Position numbers and translations under genes: made by a program. A stretch of 64,000 bases of DNA from Mansonella perstans (lineage: Eukaryota; Nematoda; Chromadorea; Rhabditida; Onchocercidae): assembly GCA_037074765.1 (NCBI GenBank), contig JBAMDO010000022.1, positions 186,001 through 250,000 on the forward strand, in the 5' to 3' direction. Positions 11,301-23,705 of the stretch are shown piece after piece; position 1 is the stretch's first letter; every line of letters starts with the position of its first letter. The notes beneath the pieces are model-generated. The model made no database searches and was not told where the DNA came from. It saw nothing but the letters and a program-made list of their open reading frames with translations.

Positions 11301-14157
11301 CAATCATTGCATTCCTAAGATGTATTGCCGCTTGTCTTATATACACAAAGGCATATTGATATGCTATTTCTGGATATGTCATACACAGCTCGGCAAAAGA
11401 TTTCTGCATAAGTATAATCACAGGCCATGATTCTGCTTTCACATCTCGAACATTCATTACATATTCCAAATAACATCGCTAAAGAAAATTTTGCAACGAA
11501 ATACTATAAATTTTGATTTCCAGTGTATCCTGCATTCTTTTCTTACAAAATCTAAGAAATCTTATTAGTGCTTGAAATAACGCGCAATATATCATGAAAT
11601 GTTGCGGTTTGAAAGTTAGTTCCTCTAAAAATTTGTTACTGCGTCTTTGAACCAAGCCATTATTGGAGACAAATGGCATTGAATAAGCCGCCACGAATGA
11701 TTTAAAACTTATTAATATTCTCAAACCTTGATTAATGCGGGAAAACAACTTTTGTATATCCTAATTAGCTTAGACAGGGCCAAGAAAGCTGCAATACGGC
11801 ATTCATCCGTACGACGACTCCAGATTTTAATCACCGCCTGAAGATCAATGAATCTTAAAACAAAGTACCAATCTTCACATACAACTGAAAAAAAATTAAA
11901 AGTATACAAACACGGACAAAAAGTAGAATATGTAAAACTAAACACTGAAATTTGCATCGATGAATGTAAAACTGATAAACAAATCCTAATGCTTTGTGAA
12001 CATTGCAATCTGGAAACAAGGAGCTTCAACTGACCTTCATAAGATTTCGAGTAAGCTTCGGGAAATGAATGTACAATTCGAGCAAATCACTAACTGCACG
12101 CAATGTACATACAGTAACACTTGACGTCTGGATTTCATTCAAAAACTGTAATTCATAAAATATAAAGCTATGGATCGCAAATCTGAAAGAGCTCCTAATC
12201 CACTAATGCAGATCCATAGTTCTACATTGGGTGTGCCACCAACGTTTCAATTGTCGTTGATGTATAGTGCAATATCCTCATAGATTAACCACATTTTGGT
12301 ACTTTGGTACAACATCATTTATTTTTGCATAATCCCGATGATAAATACGACAAACAGATTCCTTACCACTAAATCTAATATTACTATTGTATGGTTACCA
12401 TATAAATTTATGAAAACAATAAAAAAAGTATCACAGTTGAACAAAAGTATCATAGTTGTACCTATGTCCTTATAACACAACTATTGTAGCAGGAATAATA
12501 AACTTGCAGCATGTTGTAAAGCGTTAATTTCGCAGCATTACTTTGGACCGCAACTTATTCTTCAGTCGTGAATGGTAAAAATTAACTACCTGTAAAAGCG
12601 CATGAAGATAGCCTTTTATTAAGCTACCATGTTTTTTCCAGCATCGGTATTGCTTTTTCGTATATTTTCCAACTTTTTTTGATTTCAAATCTGGCTTTTC
12701 ATCATCCGCTTCTGTTTTGATATAGCCTATTAAGGTAAGTAGAGATTTTCCCAAATAAGTGAAGCACAATCGCACAACGCTTTCAAACATTTCACTATCA
12801 TTAATCACATATCTTGGTGGTTTAATATCGGCACCAACTCGTGCCACACATGCTGTAAATGCAGCAACCATTCGATGAATTATCGGTAATTCCAACTGAT
12901 CCTTTAAAAAAGCAGAATGGAGATAACTGAATGAAATCCAATAATGCATTCAATTCCGTTCAGACGGCAAAAATGAAGATTGATTAAGCTAGTAAGCTGA
13001 ATATGTGATCCATCTAATTTTTTAAGCGCATTAAAAAAGAAACTGAACGAAAGATTGCTTTGTTTACGATTTTTCTTCAAATAGATAAGAATGTCACAGT
13101 TTGAAAATGTCATAAAAATATCATAGTTTCATAGTATGAAATGAAACCTTTTGCAGAACAGCACTTTGCAAATTTGTTACAAAGTCTGAATCGATTATTT
13201 TCCGTCCTGTTGAATCCCTTCTTACTTCTTCGTCTCCCTCCGATCTTTCACTTTCACTATCAGCTTCTTCATAATGAGGATCTGTAATGGCAAATTTCAA
13301 TCGGATTTTTTTCCTAAAACAATTTCACGTAACAGAAAATCAGACTCAACCAACTATTAGCAGTTTGAAAACGGGCAAATTTTTTGATAAACATTAAAAA
13401 CTAAAATCTTATGACAAGCTCATATATAGTGCCATATGTGGAATGCATTCCATGATAATTAAAATTAACATAGAAAGATAACATTTTGCAAAAGAGTTTA
13501 CCTTCTTCCACCTCAGAATCTGATTCATCGAAGTGCAATAAATCAGATTCCTGTTCCTTTAGAAATTTAAAAAATTCCGGATCCTTTTCAGCGAGCTCAA
13601 CTAGTTGTTTTTTATGACTTGATAGTGTTAAATCTTCTGTATCTGCAAAGAATAATAAAATAACTCAAAAGCCTAATGTAGCTGATATAAATATACATAT
13701 ATATGAAAATTTACATTTTACAAAATAGAACTGCAACCCTAAGCGATAACACTATGATGATAAAATCGATTATTATAATGAAAAAATCGACTGTTATGAC
13801 GATAAAATCAAACATTATGATGACAAAATCTTCTTACAAGATCGCCTCTTGGAAGATAAAAAAACAGTTCTTAAAAACTTAGTTTCCTGTTTGATAAATC
13901 ATACAAATAGGATGTCTGTTACCGTAATGGAAGACCGTAATTACGATAATCAGAATGGAAAAATATTAAAATGTTGTCATAAATTTACCGTCAAACGTTA
14001 ATTCCTCCTCATTGATCTTTTCAGTTGATTCTTCCTCATTCATCTCTTCATTTTCCAACTTCTTTCGTTGCTTTGAGTATGTCTGAATTTCCGTTGCACT
14101 CCGTTGCCTCTTCCGTGTTTTCACATTACTTTGACCAATATCGGTCACGTTAACCAT
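8345..14157 (-). CDS. NOC2L: Nucleolar complex protein 2 homolog (NOC2)
   Basis: NOC2 works with NOC1/NOC3 in moving 60S pre-ribosomes from nucleolus to nucleoplasm; the C. elegans counterpart is PRO-2. Exons (minus): 14157-13989, 13642-13502, 13281-13148, 12901-12590, 12145-12035, 11837-11727, 11478-11290, 11051-10888, 10696-10585, 10135-10046, 9767-9630, 9392-9249, 9104-9036, 8735-8640, 8449-8345. Phases all agree and give 694 residues (human about 749). Visible signatures: basic/acidic N-terminus (KTRKRQRS), SHKKQLVELAEKDPEFFKFL, acidic low-complexity linker, AVIKIWSRRTDECRIAAFLAL, the hallmark YQYAFVYIRQAAIHLRNAM (exon 7), IYNWQFIQCLYLW, KYFPLRLHCLRIL, CAFSDLIIPLNHE, APLTKFYDSWQK, and an acidic tail ending LMLSDVED. 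Exon 4 uses an unusual AAAG acceptor. Start: first ATG after a likely trans-splice site. Confidence 0.94.
13742..13835. repeat. Degenerate tandem repeat in NOC2 intron 1
   Basis: About four imperfect units of roughly 25-27 bases share ATTATGATGATAAAATC-like cores. They lie in the first intron of NOC2. Confidence 0.6.
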
Positions 14158-14190
14158 TACGTTTAATGATGTCAACGTTCTTCTGCAATA
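14158..14190 (-). promoter_or_regulatory. Probable SL trans-splice acceptor and short leader of NOC2
   Basis: On the minus strand TATATTGCAG ends at 14183. It is followed by 25 bases of leader and the ATG at 14157. No upstream coding exon was found. The layout matches the glutathione synthetase start and is typical of nematode trans-spliced messages. Confidence 0.5.
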
Positions 14191-15329
14191 TATAAAATGC
14201 TAGTAAAATAGTAATAGAAAACTGCACAGATTTTGGTGATTTTTCGTAATAAACGATTAAAACGTAAAAAAATAAACTTTCTGTTGGCCGCGTCGCTTTT
14301 TCCTAATTTAAACTGTAAGCTGTATCGGAACATGGATGTAACAAAGTGAAGAGATGAGAAAGTTGTGTCGATATTACGATATTGTTTACGACAATGTAGT
14401 CATTTCCAGAATACTGACAAAATCTTCCGTACCCTAATGTATGCTTTATCTCAGTATCGTCAACTTAACAAGGTCTTCCTTATTACTAAGTATTTTAAAA
14501 AATAATCCTGAAATAATCCATGTATTTGGGAATAGAATAGTGAAAAAAAAAAGAAAAAAATTGCTTCGTGCAATTGATAATAGAGAAAATGAAAATGAAA
14601 ATTCAGGTGATACAAAAGTGTATTCAAAATAGATTTGAACCTTGACCTTCATTGATATAAGTTAATTCTTGCTAACACTAAGGATATGAATCAGGTCCGA
14701 TATATATGGATATATTTGAATGTGTTATTTGATAGAAATTTATAGCTGCTTCTACTTGATTTTGTTATCAAATAGATTCTTATCATTAGAGACCCGTTAT
14801 CAACAATGGATAACTTTCAGTTACTCATCTATCATTTATCATTAAAATTACGTAAATAATACACATACTACATAATAGATTGCAAAATTACCGAATAGAT
14901 AAACAAAGTAACAAAAGATTTATACAATGCATATTTTATTTATTCCGAAATTATTTCAAATGGAAATATTTCAGAATTGCTTCCTTAGATCATAGTAATT
15001 GTTCCAATATGGAATATGATCGTCATAGAGTGTGTATTTACCTGTAACGATAAAAGTATTTGTGCGGAATTGGAGGTAGAAGAGCACAACAAGTAAGTCA
15101 TAAAGAATAACATTATATTGCTTGATAGTGATAACAATCTACGATTGATAAGAAAAGATATGATATTAAAGGATACTATGGTAAGTTTTTGATTCTATTA
15201 CTGTATTTGTTTCTTGATAATTTTATATGTCATAGCAACAATCGGTAAATCTCAATAAATATCGTAAATAGATATTCCAACTACAACATTCTGATAAGGT
15301 AACTTTGAAATGTAATACTCATCATACTG
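14191..15329. other. Intergenic spacer upstream of NOC2
   Basis: No gene recognised. AT-rich sequence presumably carrying the NOC2 promoter. Small frames at 14441-14652 overlap on both strands and have no family resemblance. Confidence 0.5.
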
Positions 15330-15982
15330 TTATGTGTATGTTAGTGCTTGTGCGTGTGTGTGTATGTGTGTTTCTTGTAAGTGTATGTGAATGAATGTTT
15401 CCGCAAAAATACAGAATAGCACTTTATTTTGCTGTAACACGTAAAGATACGAAAATTGAATCAGATTTGTGATACGAATTTAGGTAAAAATTTTAGGTAA
15501 ATACGAATTTATGCTGAATGTACCGCAAACGATTTATCCATTCATGAACTGATCGTTAAATCGGACAAAATTTCGAAAAAAATAACAACCGATAAAAATG
15601 ATTCCAATAACAATTATAATAATAATTAGCAAGATCATTTCAAATCGAAATCTTCGAAAATTTTAACAGTGATAATAAATATTAACGGCAGTACTGACTG
15701 ATCAGATTCCAGATCAAAATAACAATCAATCATAGCAGTCATGCTATATGTTATTTCTCTAGACCTCTATATAATAACAAAAGAAAACATAAAATTTTGT
15801 AAAAATCCTTTCAGAATTTAACATTTTAGTTATGATGTCGATGATGTAGCAAATAATCCGAGAAGTATTCTGGAACATCCGGATAAGCTCTTCTGGCTCA
15901 TTATACTCTTGTATTGTTTGCTTGAAGCTGTCATTTTGCAATCTATCAGCAATACTAATCGCTGACAAAATTTTGATTGACA
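15330..15982. repeat. Rearranged copy of the 31.0-33.6 kb region
   Basis: 15330-15485 (a GT-rich run, then TTTCTTGTAAGTGTATGTGA and GCACTTTATT) matches about 31045-31200. 15515-15982 (from TGAATGTACCGCAAACGATT on) matches about 33128-33620 in the same orientation. The intervening 1.9 kb of the donor locus, including the small gene at 32638, is absent here. Homology ends exactly where the BEL/Pao fragment begins. Confidence 0.85.
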
Positions 15983-16000
15983 GTGGTTTGTTAAGCTCTG

Positions 16001-16620
16001 CTAGCCGTTAGAGGCTATGACATCGCTCCCGAAAATTACGAAATAATAAGAGATATTCTTACCAATAAATTCGGGAAAACGTCTACCATCAAGAAGTTCC
16101 TCTTCAAGGAATTGGAGTCCATCAAAGGAAGCGAAAGAGATTGGAGGACCACTTTAAAGAGTATTCTGACAGCTGGAAGCCCTAGGTGAGAATCTGGACA
16201 ATCTACCATAGAATATATCATGGAGGCAAGATTGCCGAATTGGGCTATAGATAAGGAGCTGTCCATTTGGAACTAGCTGACAACCTATCCGCCGAATGTT
16301 TTCTGCACATCTTTAGAAGATTTATCGCGCGACGAGGTTGTCCAGAATCTGTCTTGAGTGACAATGCAAGTCAATTCCAGCTAGTCTTCAAAACTATGAA
16401 GGAGCAGAACTTCAAGTTAACAAACTTCCTTGCGAAAAAAGGGATGATTTGGGAAAATATTGTACCAAAAGCTCCTTGAAGGGAGAAGTTTATGAAAGGC
16501 TCATTGGCTTGACGAAAAAAGCTATGAAGAGAGCTGTCGGCAGAAGGCTATTATGGGAGAGAGAATTAATAACTCTGATAATAGAAGTCGAGGGAATATT
16601 CAATAACTAGAAGTGCCACA
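16001..16620 (+). mobile_element. Degenerate BEL/Pao retrotransposon fragment
   Basis: Two parts of a BEL/Pao-type element are joined directly. 16001-16257 reads as the end of the gag-like DUF1759 region (for example DIAPENYEIIRDIL and EYIMEARLPNWA), with one in-frame TGA. From 16258 another frame matches the integrase core: HLELADNLSAECF, RRFIARRGCPESVLSDNASQ (the RRG and SDN motifs), then a decayed stretch with several stops. Protease, reverse transcriptase and RNase H are missing and no long terminal repeats were seen, so the copy is dead. BEL/Pao elements are well known in nematodes. Confidence 0.85.
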
Positions 16621-17724
16621 AAAAATCGCGCAATACAAGCGACAGCTGTATCGAACGATGAGGATAGTAATAACTGCGGATACGAAAAATGCATTCTTAC
16701 AGTAGTGCTACCAAATTTAGTTGGTATATTACTCCCATATCACAGTTTCTTTTCAAATACTGATCCATTTAAAAAATTGGAATTTACTGAACATGCAATA
16801 GGATCGAATCGGAAGAACTAGATAAGTGAATCATAAATGGAATATTGGAACAACTAGAACTCTAAAAAATTTGAATTTTTTGAAACAAAAGCTGACCCTC
16901 ATGGTTGGCGCCATCATTTTATAGTAGTATTAATATATATAGACAACAAAAGATTTGGACCTTTAGAGTTACGCAATATAGTTTTAGACGGTTGGTAAAT
17001 ATTAATTCAGCTGTTGTACGTAGAAGCACGAATATAATCGTCACAGTATGTGCTCTGTCTAATACCGCAAGTATCGGGATTTAGACAATAAGATAATGAA
17101 GAAGGAAGGCTTGCAATTGGGACTTTGTCCATTACAGTAAAATACGATGATTTGAGCTGTAAGAAAAAATTGAAACATACCATTCACTACATGCTGCACA
17201 ATTACAATCAATACATTAGAAAAATCGTATAAACCATTGAATTAAAATACTGGAAGAAAAATATGTCTCGGTTTTCCCTACATAAACTGCAGTAATTTAT
17301 TTCCAGCTGTGTTGCAACAAGTACTTTTAGTAATTCACAAAAAATCAATAGAAAAAAATCAATCAATTGCAAAAAATCTTCTAAAAACACAGATTTAGTA
17401 AAATCAAAAACAATATAAATTCACTGCAATTAGAAAAAGCCTGTTTCCCATGTCAAAGATATAGTTGTTTCAATAAATTAAAATCAAATGAAGATTTGTC
17501 GAATTTACGAATTTCATATTTAATATTTGTCGAATTTCATATTGAAATAATCTTATAAGAGTATTTAAGCTTTAGCACACCGTACTGAGGACAAAACGCA
17601 AATAATTCCACTTTGTTGGCGCGAATCGATTTTAAGTAAACTGTAGTGAATTAAATAAAGCATTTAAATGATAGCAAGCAAATTACAATATCGATTTAAA
17701 ACATTAACGAATATTTTCGATTGA

Positions 17725-17965
17725 CTAAAAATATAAGGAATATTGATAATATTTCCAAAATGCTTTCAATTGATAATATTTCCAAAATGCTTTCATTTCA
17801 TCAGTAGTAATATCTGGCAATGAATTGATGTAATCGAACGATTGAAATGATTGACTGGATGATTCCGTCAATGTTAATTTATCCATCCAATCCGTGTTTG
17901 ATTCGTTATTGCTTAAATTACAATCTATTGTATTCAAAATACGACTGTCTAATTCAGTGGAAATG
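17725..17965 (-). other. Conserved frame in the srx-A 3' region
   Basis: The open frame ends DYINSLPDITTDEMKAFWKYYQ...YSLYF and lies just past the srx-A stop, in a different frame. It recurs in copies B and C. Copy A carries a 27-base tandem duplication that keeps the frame and repeats KAFWKYYQ. It could be 3' UTR, an alternative C-terminal exon, or a residue of another gene. It does not join in phase with the preceding exon. Confidence 0.4.
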
Positions 17966-20306
17966 CTGAAACAATATTTAAAAGTTAATCCAAATTCCTA
18001 TTCTACATTTATTATCAAAAAAAATTACTATTTACGCGCAAATTGTTCCTGTTGTTCCAGTTGAAGATCAATAAAATAAGCCTGTAAGTTAAAAATTTTT
18101 TGCCGGTTTCATTCTAAGTATACTACATTTGCACCTGAGACAGTGATCATAATTATTATTTAATCTAGCACAGACAGTTAAACAGAAATTCAATGCAAAA
18201 CCGACGTATAGATCGCCTTTTTAGACATTGTTCTACACTGCAATTTTAGCTTTAAGTACAATGTATCTAAGTGTTCTTCACAACTGACGGAAGATATTAA
18301 AATTCCCAACGATAATTTACATGAAACCAATTTAAAGCCGAGGAATGATTTTTTTTGACCTTTAAAATTTGCAAATATTTCACCGACGCAATTTGCTAAA
18401 ACTACTTTTAGATCAAAACAATTCTACGGATAACCAGCATTTCTAGAAATGAGCTTCCCTTAGAAGAATTGAGAATTTACCGTATATGAAACAGAAATAA
18501 TTATGCTTTTTAATGAAGAGGAAAAAAATTTTTCACCCATCGAAAGCGTGCATCATAAGCCAGGATATTGTAGTCGCAGCAAATAAAGCCCATTTATTGG
18601 TCAGGAAATATGGACTAATCAAAAAAATAACGCCAGTTGCAATTATCGCAAACCCACTGATGCATGACTGGAAATGCAGAAACGGAATTTTATTGCTATT
18701 AAATCAACCATATTTAATTCTGCCCTGAACTCATTTTCGAATTTTATTCCGACATGTAATTTAATACAAATTATTCGTTCCTTTATTTCAAGATTTATAT
18801 ACTTGCCTGTTTAAAGAAAAGTATTTCACGGTTATCATTGGTAGAACACACTACCACCGGGTTGCTTTTCCTTACCTGAAAAATGCGATAAATATAATTT
18901 TGCCGACCCAATCATCAGTTATTTGAGTAAATACTTGTCCTAAGTTGATTAAGGCAAGTATTCAGGCAAGTTGAGCAAATATTCACTCAACAAGTTACTG
19001 GTACGAAAAAATATTTTCAGTTACGAGCAGTCATCTCATTTAATTCGAAGCACACAGTCGATGCATGTGGGGAACAATGCCTTACGTTTTACGAAGATAC
19101 TTTTCAAGAGCTGAGCCATTAAGCAATTAATTGCAACTTCAACTATTAATTAGAAGCAAATAATTAATGAAATAGCGGCCAATCTCTACCTTATTGTGAT
19201 TTCTAATCTTAAGAAGTGTTATGAAGTTAATACATGCTGCTGCACTCAGAAATGAAACAGTGAACGATACGTCAAAAATTCCATTTATGTGGCCACAACC
19301 GGTGTTACTGTAGCTCCAACGAAAATCCATTTCCATGTTAAAAATCAGAGTGCATGGTACTGTAAGCATAAGTCATTTAGTGATCAGTATCCAAATTCTG
19401 ACACTTTGAACTTCGATTTCGATGACCTTTCATTGGTTATGTTTATGAAATTTTTAATATATAGCTTGCTTTCGTATAAAATAAACTAAAAATTATACCA
19501 AAAATGTTAGGTATACAAGGTATAAATCCAAGCAAGTAGACAATGATTGCGGCCCGACGAGCTTTCTTTATGGACCAATAACGGTGATATCTTATAGGAT
19601 ATGCAATTGCATAGCATCTATTAAGGGCAATTAACAAATTCAAAAGTATTAATCCGTAATAAGATGCATCTGCCAAACATCCGGGTATTAAAATAAGAGA
19701 AGATGTCGTTGACGATAATTGTCGATTATCTCTGAAATCGCAACTGGTACAGAACTACAACGATCAGTAGTTCGTAAATTTATACAACAAATTGCAGTTC
19801 GGCTCCTACATTTCACGGATAACTGACAAATTAAACGCAGTAGTAAAAGCATTACGTTATTAGAACGATAGCTCCCCATATCAACATCACTGATATCGTT
19901 TGTACATTACACAGTAAAAGAACGCTGCAAAGAATGCCATAAGCATTCCGAAAACGCGCATTGGTGATTGTGATACAAAGTGATAAGCCATTGCTAACAA
20001 ATCCGAACAATGATACCTGTAATCAAAACTGGTGTTAAGTGAATATTTCATGAAACGATTATTGATTGCCACCCCAATAGACGCTTCAATGTTTAGCATT
20101 CTTCATTGTAGGACAACGTATTGGTTAGGCAGTGTTAATTCCGATACTTGTTTATATTCGACGCTTGATATTTAACATAACTACTAATTGATTTATGAAT
20201 AATCTGTCCATAAGAACTTCAGGAGAACTTTAATGTTAGTTTTGCATAAAGGAGGTAAGAATCTTACTATGGCAATACATGATAACGCCAACATATTATC
20301 CTCCAT
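17954..20306 (-). CDS. Srx-class seven-transmembrane chemoreceptor, copy A
   Basis: Predicted nematode chemosensory GPCR of the plasma membrane; ligand unknown. Exons (minus): 20306-20268, 20016-19856, 19731-19499, 19359-19190, 18875-18807, 18667-18537, 18081-18036, 17965-17954. All phases agree, giving 286 residues. Landmarks: TM1 with GFVSNGLSLCITI; TM3 end LNRCYAIAYPIRYHRY in place of the DRY motif; TM4 AAIIVYLLGFIPCIPN; loop-2 Cys in YSNTGCGHING, then TM5; intracellular loop ending EILFFKQ; TM6 SCISGFAIIATGVIFLISP; and TM7 TTISWLMMHAFDGLILLIFN, the characteristic srx ending. Intron 5 has a GC donor (CAG|GCAAGT), shared with copy B. It is intact and differs from copy B by few residues (for example I for V in AYPI). 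Short exons 1, 7 and 8 rest on phase and family fit. Confidence 0.85.
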
Positions 20307-20440
20307 ATTGGACTTTGTGGATGTCATCAAATTTGTTGAAATCAATTAAGAAATCTGAAAGAATTATTTTAAAAGAAAGATGATGCAGTTCTGTCAAGGA
20401 AAATTGAATTTGAGAAAGGACATGAAAGTGAAATAAATCA

Positions 20441-22549
20441 TGCATTTCAACGACAAATTTTGGCTAAATGTTCTACAGATGCTTAATCTTTCGATACAAT
20501 TTCGTTCAGTTTAAAACAATTAAATAACAGCACAATGTTTATTTTCAAGCCAATTTCTTAAATTCCAAAATGTAAATTGATAAACTTATGAATGAATGTG
20601 AATTTATGCTGGCATTATAACAGTAGGGCAGTGAATAAATTTCCAAAAAACTGTGGAAATTTATTAAGCATTGTGTCGGAAATGAAACCGAGTGCTTGAA
20701 AAATAAACAAAATGAAAGTGCTATGAAAATACCTTATATCATGATCAATCGCTACTCATAAAATATTAACATTTACAAGCAACTTTCAATATTTTCATTT
20801 TAATCGCTAATAAAAGTCGGCGCTGAGAAATTGGATTATTAAATTATTTTTTAAACTTTTTGATGCAAAAACTTGAAGACATTTAACGATTATGGCTCAA
20901 ATTATAAAAATGCTCGAGTTATAAAAATGCTCGCTTTATAATAATTAAATTTTTTGAACCACGCATTATTAATAATTAAGTTTACTTTTTCTCTTATTAT
21001 AAATGAATTTAACTGGATTACGTATCAGTCGTACGATTTCAGTGAGACTCACAACTTTCTAAATTAACACTAATCGTAATGCTTAAAACATACTGTGAGT
21101 ATGTTTTAAGCATTTGCAGTATATCGTGTAGATTAATTTGAAGATTCCTTCATCACTCCGACGATTTCTGCATTACATATTATTGCTTCGCTGCTCTTGT
21201 TTAAAATTTCATTTACGCACAATTTCCATTACATAGTGCTCAGTTACTTTTTTTTATTAAAACTTTTACATGTGAATCTGACATTTTAAATCCAATAATT
21301 AATGCTATCATAGTGTGTGCAACTATGCTCCTCTACACAATGTCATACCTCGCAATATCGACTTAAGAAATTAAATATTAATTGCGTAGCTAATGAATTG
21401 ATGAATTGTCCATCTCTTTATCCATATCATAAACAAATTTCGGAAACATCATAGAATTTTTATCAGTTTGATGCGCATTTCTCTCAATTATTTCACCCGT
21501 CGAGGTAGTCAGTGCAAATTTGTGAATTTTGCATTGAATGGAGGACTTTGTGATAATTTAGATTCAATAAATCTTTGACAGCGTCAAACATTTAATATTA
21601 CGAAGCAAACAAATTTCAGCAAAATGAACATTTTCCATTCCAATGATGGTAACTATTCCAACAGCACCACTGATTTGTACGGTCCTCTTTGTGCAGATCT
21701 GTGTCCCCTGTGCCATAAGCTATAATTTAAAGCTCGTACTAATTCAACTAAACTACACATAGATAATTACTGAGTCTTTTGAGTGCACTATTTGGAACTT
21801 TTGCTGGTATTCGTCAAATAAAGATTCAAATAAAAGATATAATCAGTATAATATCTTCGATTATCTTTATTTTCATCTAATCATTTTAAAGCTATAAAGC
21901 AGCATTTTACGGTAAAAGATATGCATTATCATACACTGCAGCGATTAGTAATTTTCTTATCATTCCTTTCGTACTATATTTAACGTTTGCAAAAATGATG
22001 GATGAATTTTCCAAATATTTCACATTGAATTTAATGATCAATTGCATAATTTTCGGCCATTGCTGCACTCGTAATTGACATAATAAATGTTAAAGAACTT
22101 TTTATTTCTAGAAAAAAAAAATCGCAACTTTAAGTTCTGTTGCTAATTCCTCATCGCCTCTGCTTTCTTCTGAAAAAGCATTATTTTAGCACCAGAAACC
22201 AGAATATAAAATCAAACATATTGCATTTCATACGTTTTCCCATTCGGCAAACATTTTCCACAGTCACTAAACGTTAATTGTGCTTCATTCCGATGGGACC
22301 GATTTTACATCGGGCAAGAAACAGAAAATGACCACTGCTTATAATGCTGCTGGTATCAATTTATAAATATAACCTGCAATTAAATGCAATTAAATTTTGT
22401 AATGCTTTTTGGTTTATATATATTTTGGCAACTGAATTATGCTAATTGCTATTTGAAATGCAAGCTTATCATTAATACTTAATAAAATTGGAAATTCACT
22501 TTCTGTGGTGGAAAAAATACCGATGACATCATCAAATTAAGATGGATCC
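20441..22549. other. Spacer between srx copies, with an older duplicated flank
   Basis: No intact gene recognised. About 21280-22320 is clearly but imperfectly similar to 27160-28040 (shared stretches such as TGTCCATCTCTTTATCCATATCA), with many indels and substitutions. The duplication of this flank therefore looks much older than that of the srx unit beside it. 20441-21280 has no counterpart beside copy B. Confidence 0.65.
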
Positions 22550-23222
22550 ATCTAAAAGTTATATAATTTTTGCAACATTTCATATCAAATATTTATATTG
22601 ATTTTTCTTCATTATTAATTTGAACTTAAATTATTAACATAAAATTCATCAAATTCGAAAAATCGAAAATATTTGTTTCCACGTAAATTTCAAATATTTT
22701 GCAAATTCATAAAAAACGAAACTTTACAGTTGCATGAAGTTTAACTTGCAAGACAAACAACTATTGATCTGAATCATAGTGACGGGTGTAAAAGTGATGA
22801 TTTATCGGTTTCCTTACAAATAATGATGCCTGGATGTTTTAGAAAATTGAAAATTATTCGGCGCAAAGTGTTTTATGAAATTCTAGCAATGGTGATTTAT
22901 TTTCACAATTTAATTTTAACTTCACGCAATTTATTTCAAAACTGATGCAGTTTTTCAATTAATTAATTAATTACTGTGGCGATACGGTTGAATAAATAAT
23001 TTGTAACATTTCTTACGTTGCATTTTTCCTTCGACGTCATTTACCTTTCATTAATCATTTTCGTTTCTTTTTTACATCTTATGAACAACATTTTTGGCAA
23101 TTTATAATAAGACTTAAATTTCTGACATGGAATTTGCTCTTCTTTTGATTGAAATTTCAAAATTCCGATGCAGGTCGAGTGTACCCATCCGGTCTTGTGG
23201 CAACAATGGCAGCAGTTACTAT
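22550..23222 (+). pseudogene. Inverted, truncated copy of the cth 5' region and exon 3
   Basis: 22550-23048 matches the reverse complement of about 40398-39893, upstream of the cth gene. 23075-23222 matches the end of cth intron 2 and the start of exon 3, including the acceptor and a frame reading RVYPSGLVATMA (parent RVYSSGLAATMA). Exons 1 and 2 are missing and homology stops inside exon 3, so no enzyme can be made. Confidence 0.85.
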
Positions 23223-23705
23223 AAGAGGGATGATTGCGTTTCTTGCAGAAATATATGGAGAGACGTTTTCAAACTCCAGATGCTCCGCTGACAAAATTTT
23301 ATGATTCATGGCAAAAGGTGCGGAAAAATATTGAGGGTAAATTTTTTCAGGTCAAAAAGACTGATGTGAAGCGAAAATCTAAGGAAAATGTATTAGTTAA
23401 TAAAGATGACGAAGATATTCTGGAAGATTTGATGCTTACTGATATTGAAAACTGACTCCGGTAAAGTTAGCAGTTGTGTTGGTTTGTTACTGTTCTCAGG
23501 AATTTTATGACATTTTGATAAATGATATAATACCAATTGATATGACGAAATTACAGTAAAAACATATCACAGTTTCTCTTCAAATATTGATCCATTTAAA
23601 AAATTGGAGTTTACTGAACATGTAATAGGATTGAACCCAAAAAACCAGATAATCATAAATGGAACACCGGATCAAGTAGAACTCTAAAAAATTTGAATTT
23701 TTTAA
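23223..23705 (+). pseudogene. Partial copy of the NOC2 3' end
   Basis: Continues directly from the cth fragment. It holds NOC2 exon 13 with its TTTCTTGCAG acceptor (KYMERRFQTPDAPLTKFYDS), a shortened piece of intron, then exon 15 (KRKSKENVLVNKDDEDILED) and the 3' flank. Exon 14 and most introns are deleted, and exons 13 and 15 are joined in one continuous frame (23234-23455, 73 residues). The last residues differ from the parent (LTDIEN for LSDVED). Confidence 0.88.

Larger units (their letters stand above)
16736..20440. repeat. Segmental duplication, copy A
   Basis: Nearly identical to 23563-27073 in direct orientation and containing a complete srx-type gene. It starts at CATATCACAGTTTCT, in sequence derived from the NOC2 3' flank. 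It ends near GAAAGTGAAATAAATCA. Copy A has about 175 extra bases at about 17143-17320, absent from copy B, and a 27-base tandem duplication near 17750. Confidence 0.95.

Noticed and set aside
11479..11748. Minus-strand 89-residue open frame inside NOC2
   Set aside because: Exon 6 (ends 11727) joins in phase to exon 7 (starts 11478) and aligns with the family without it, so this is an open intron.
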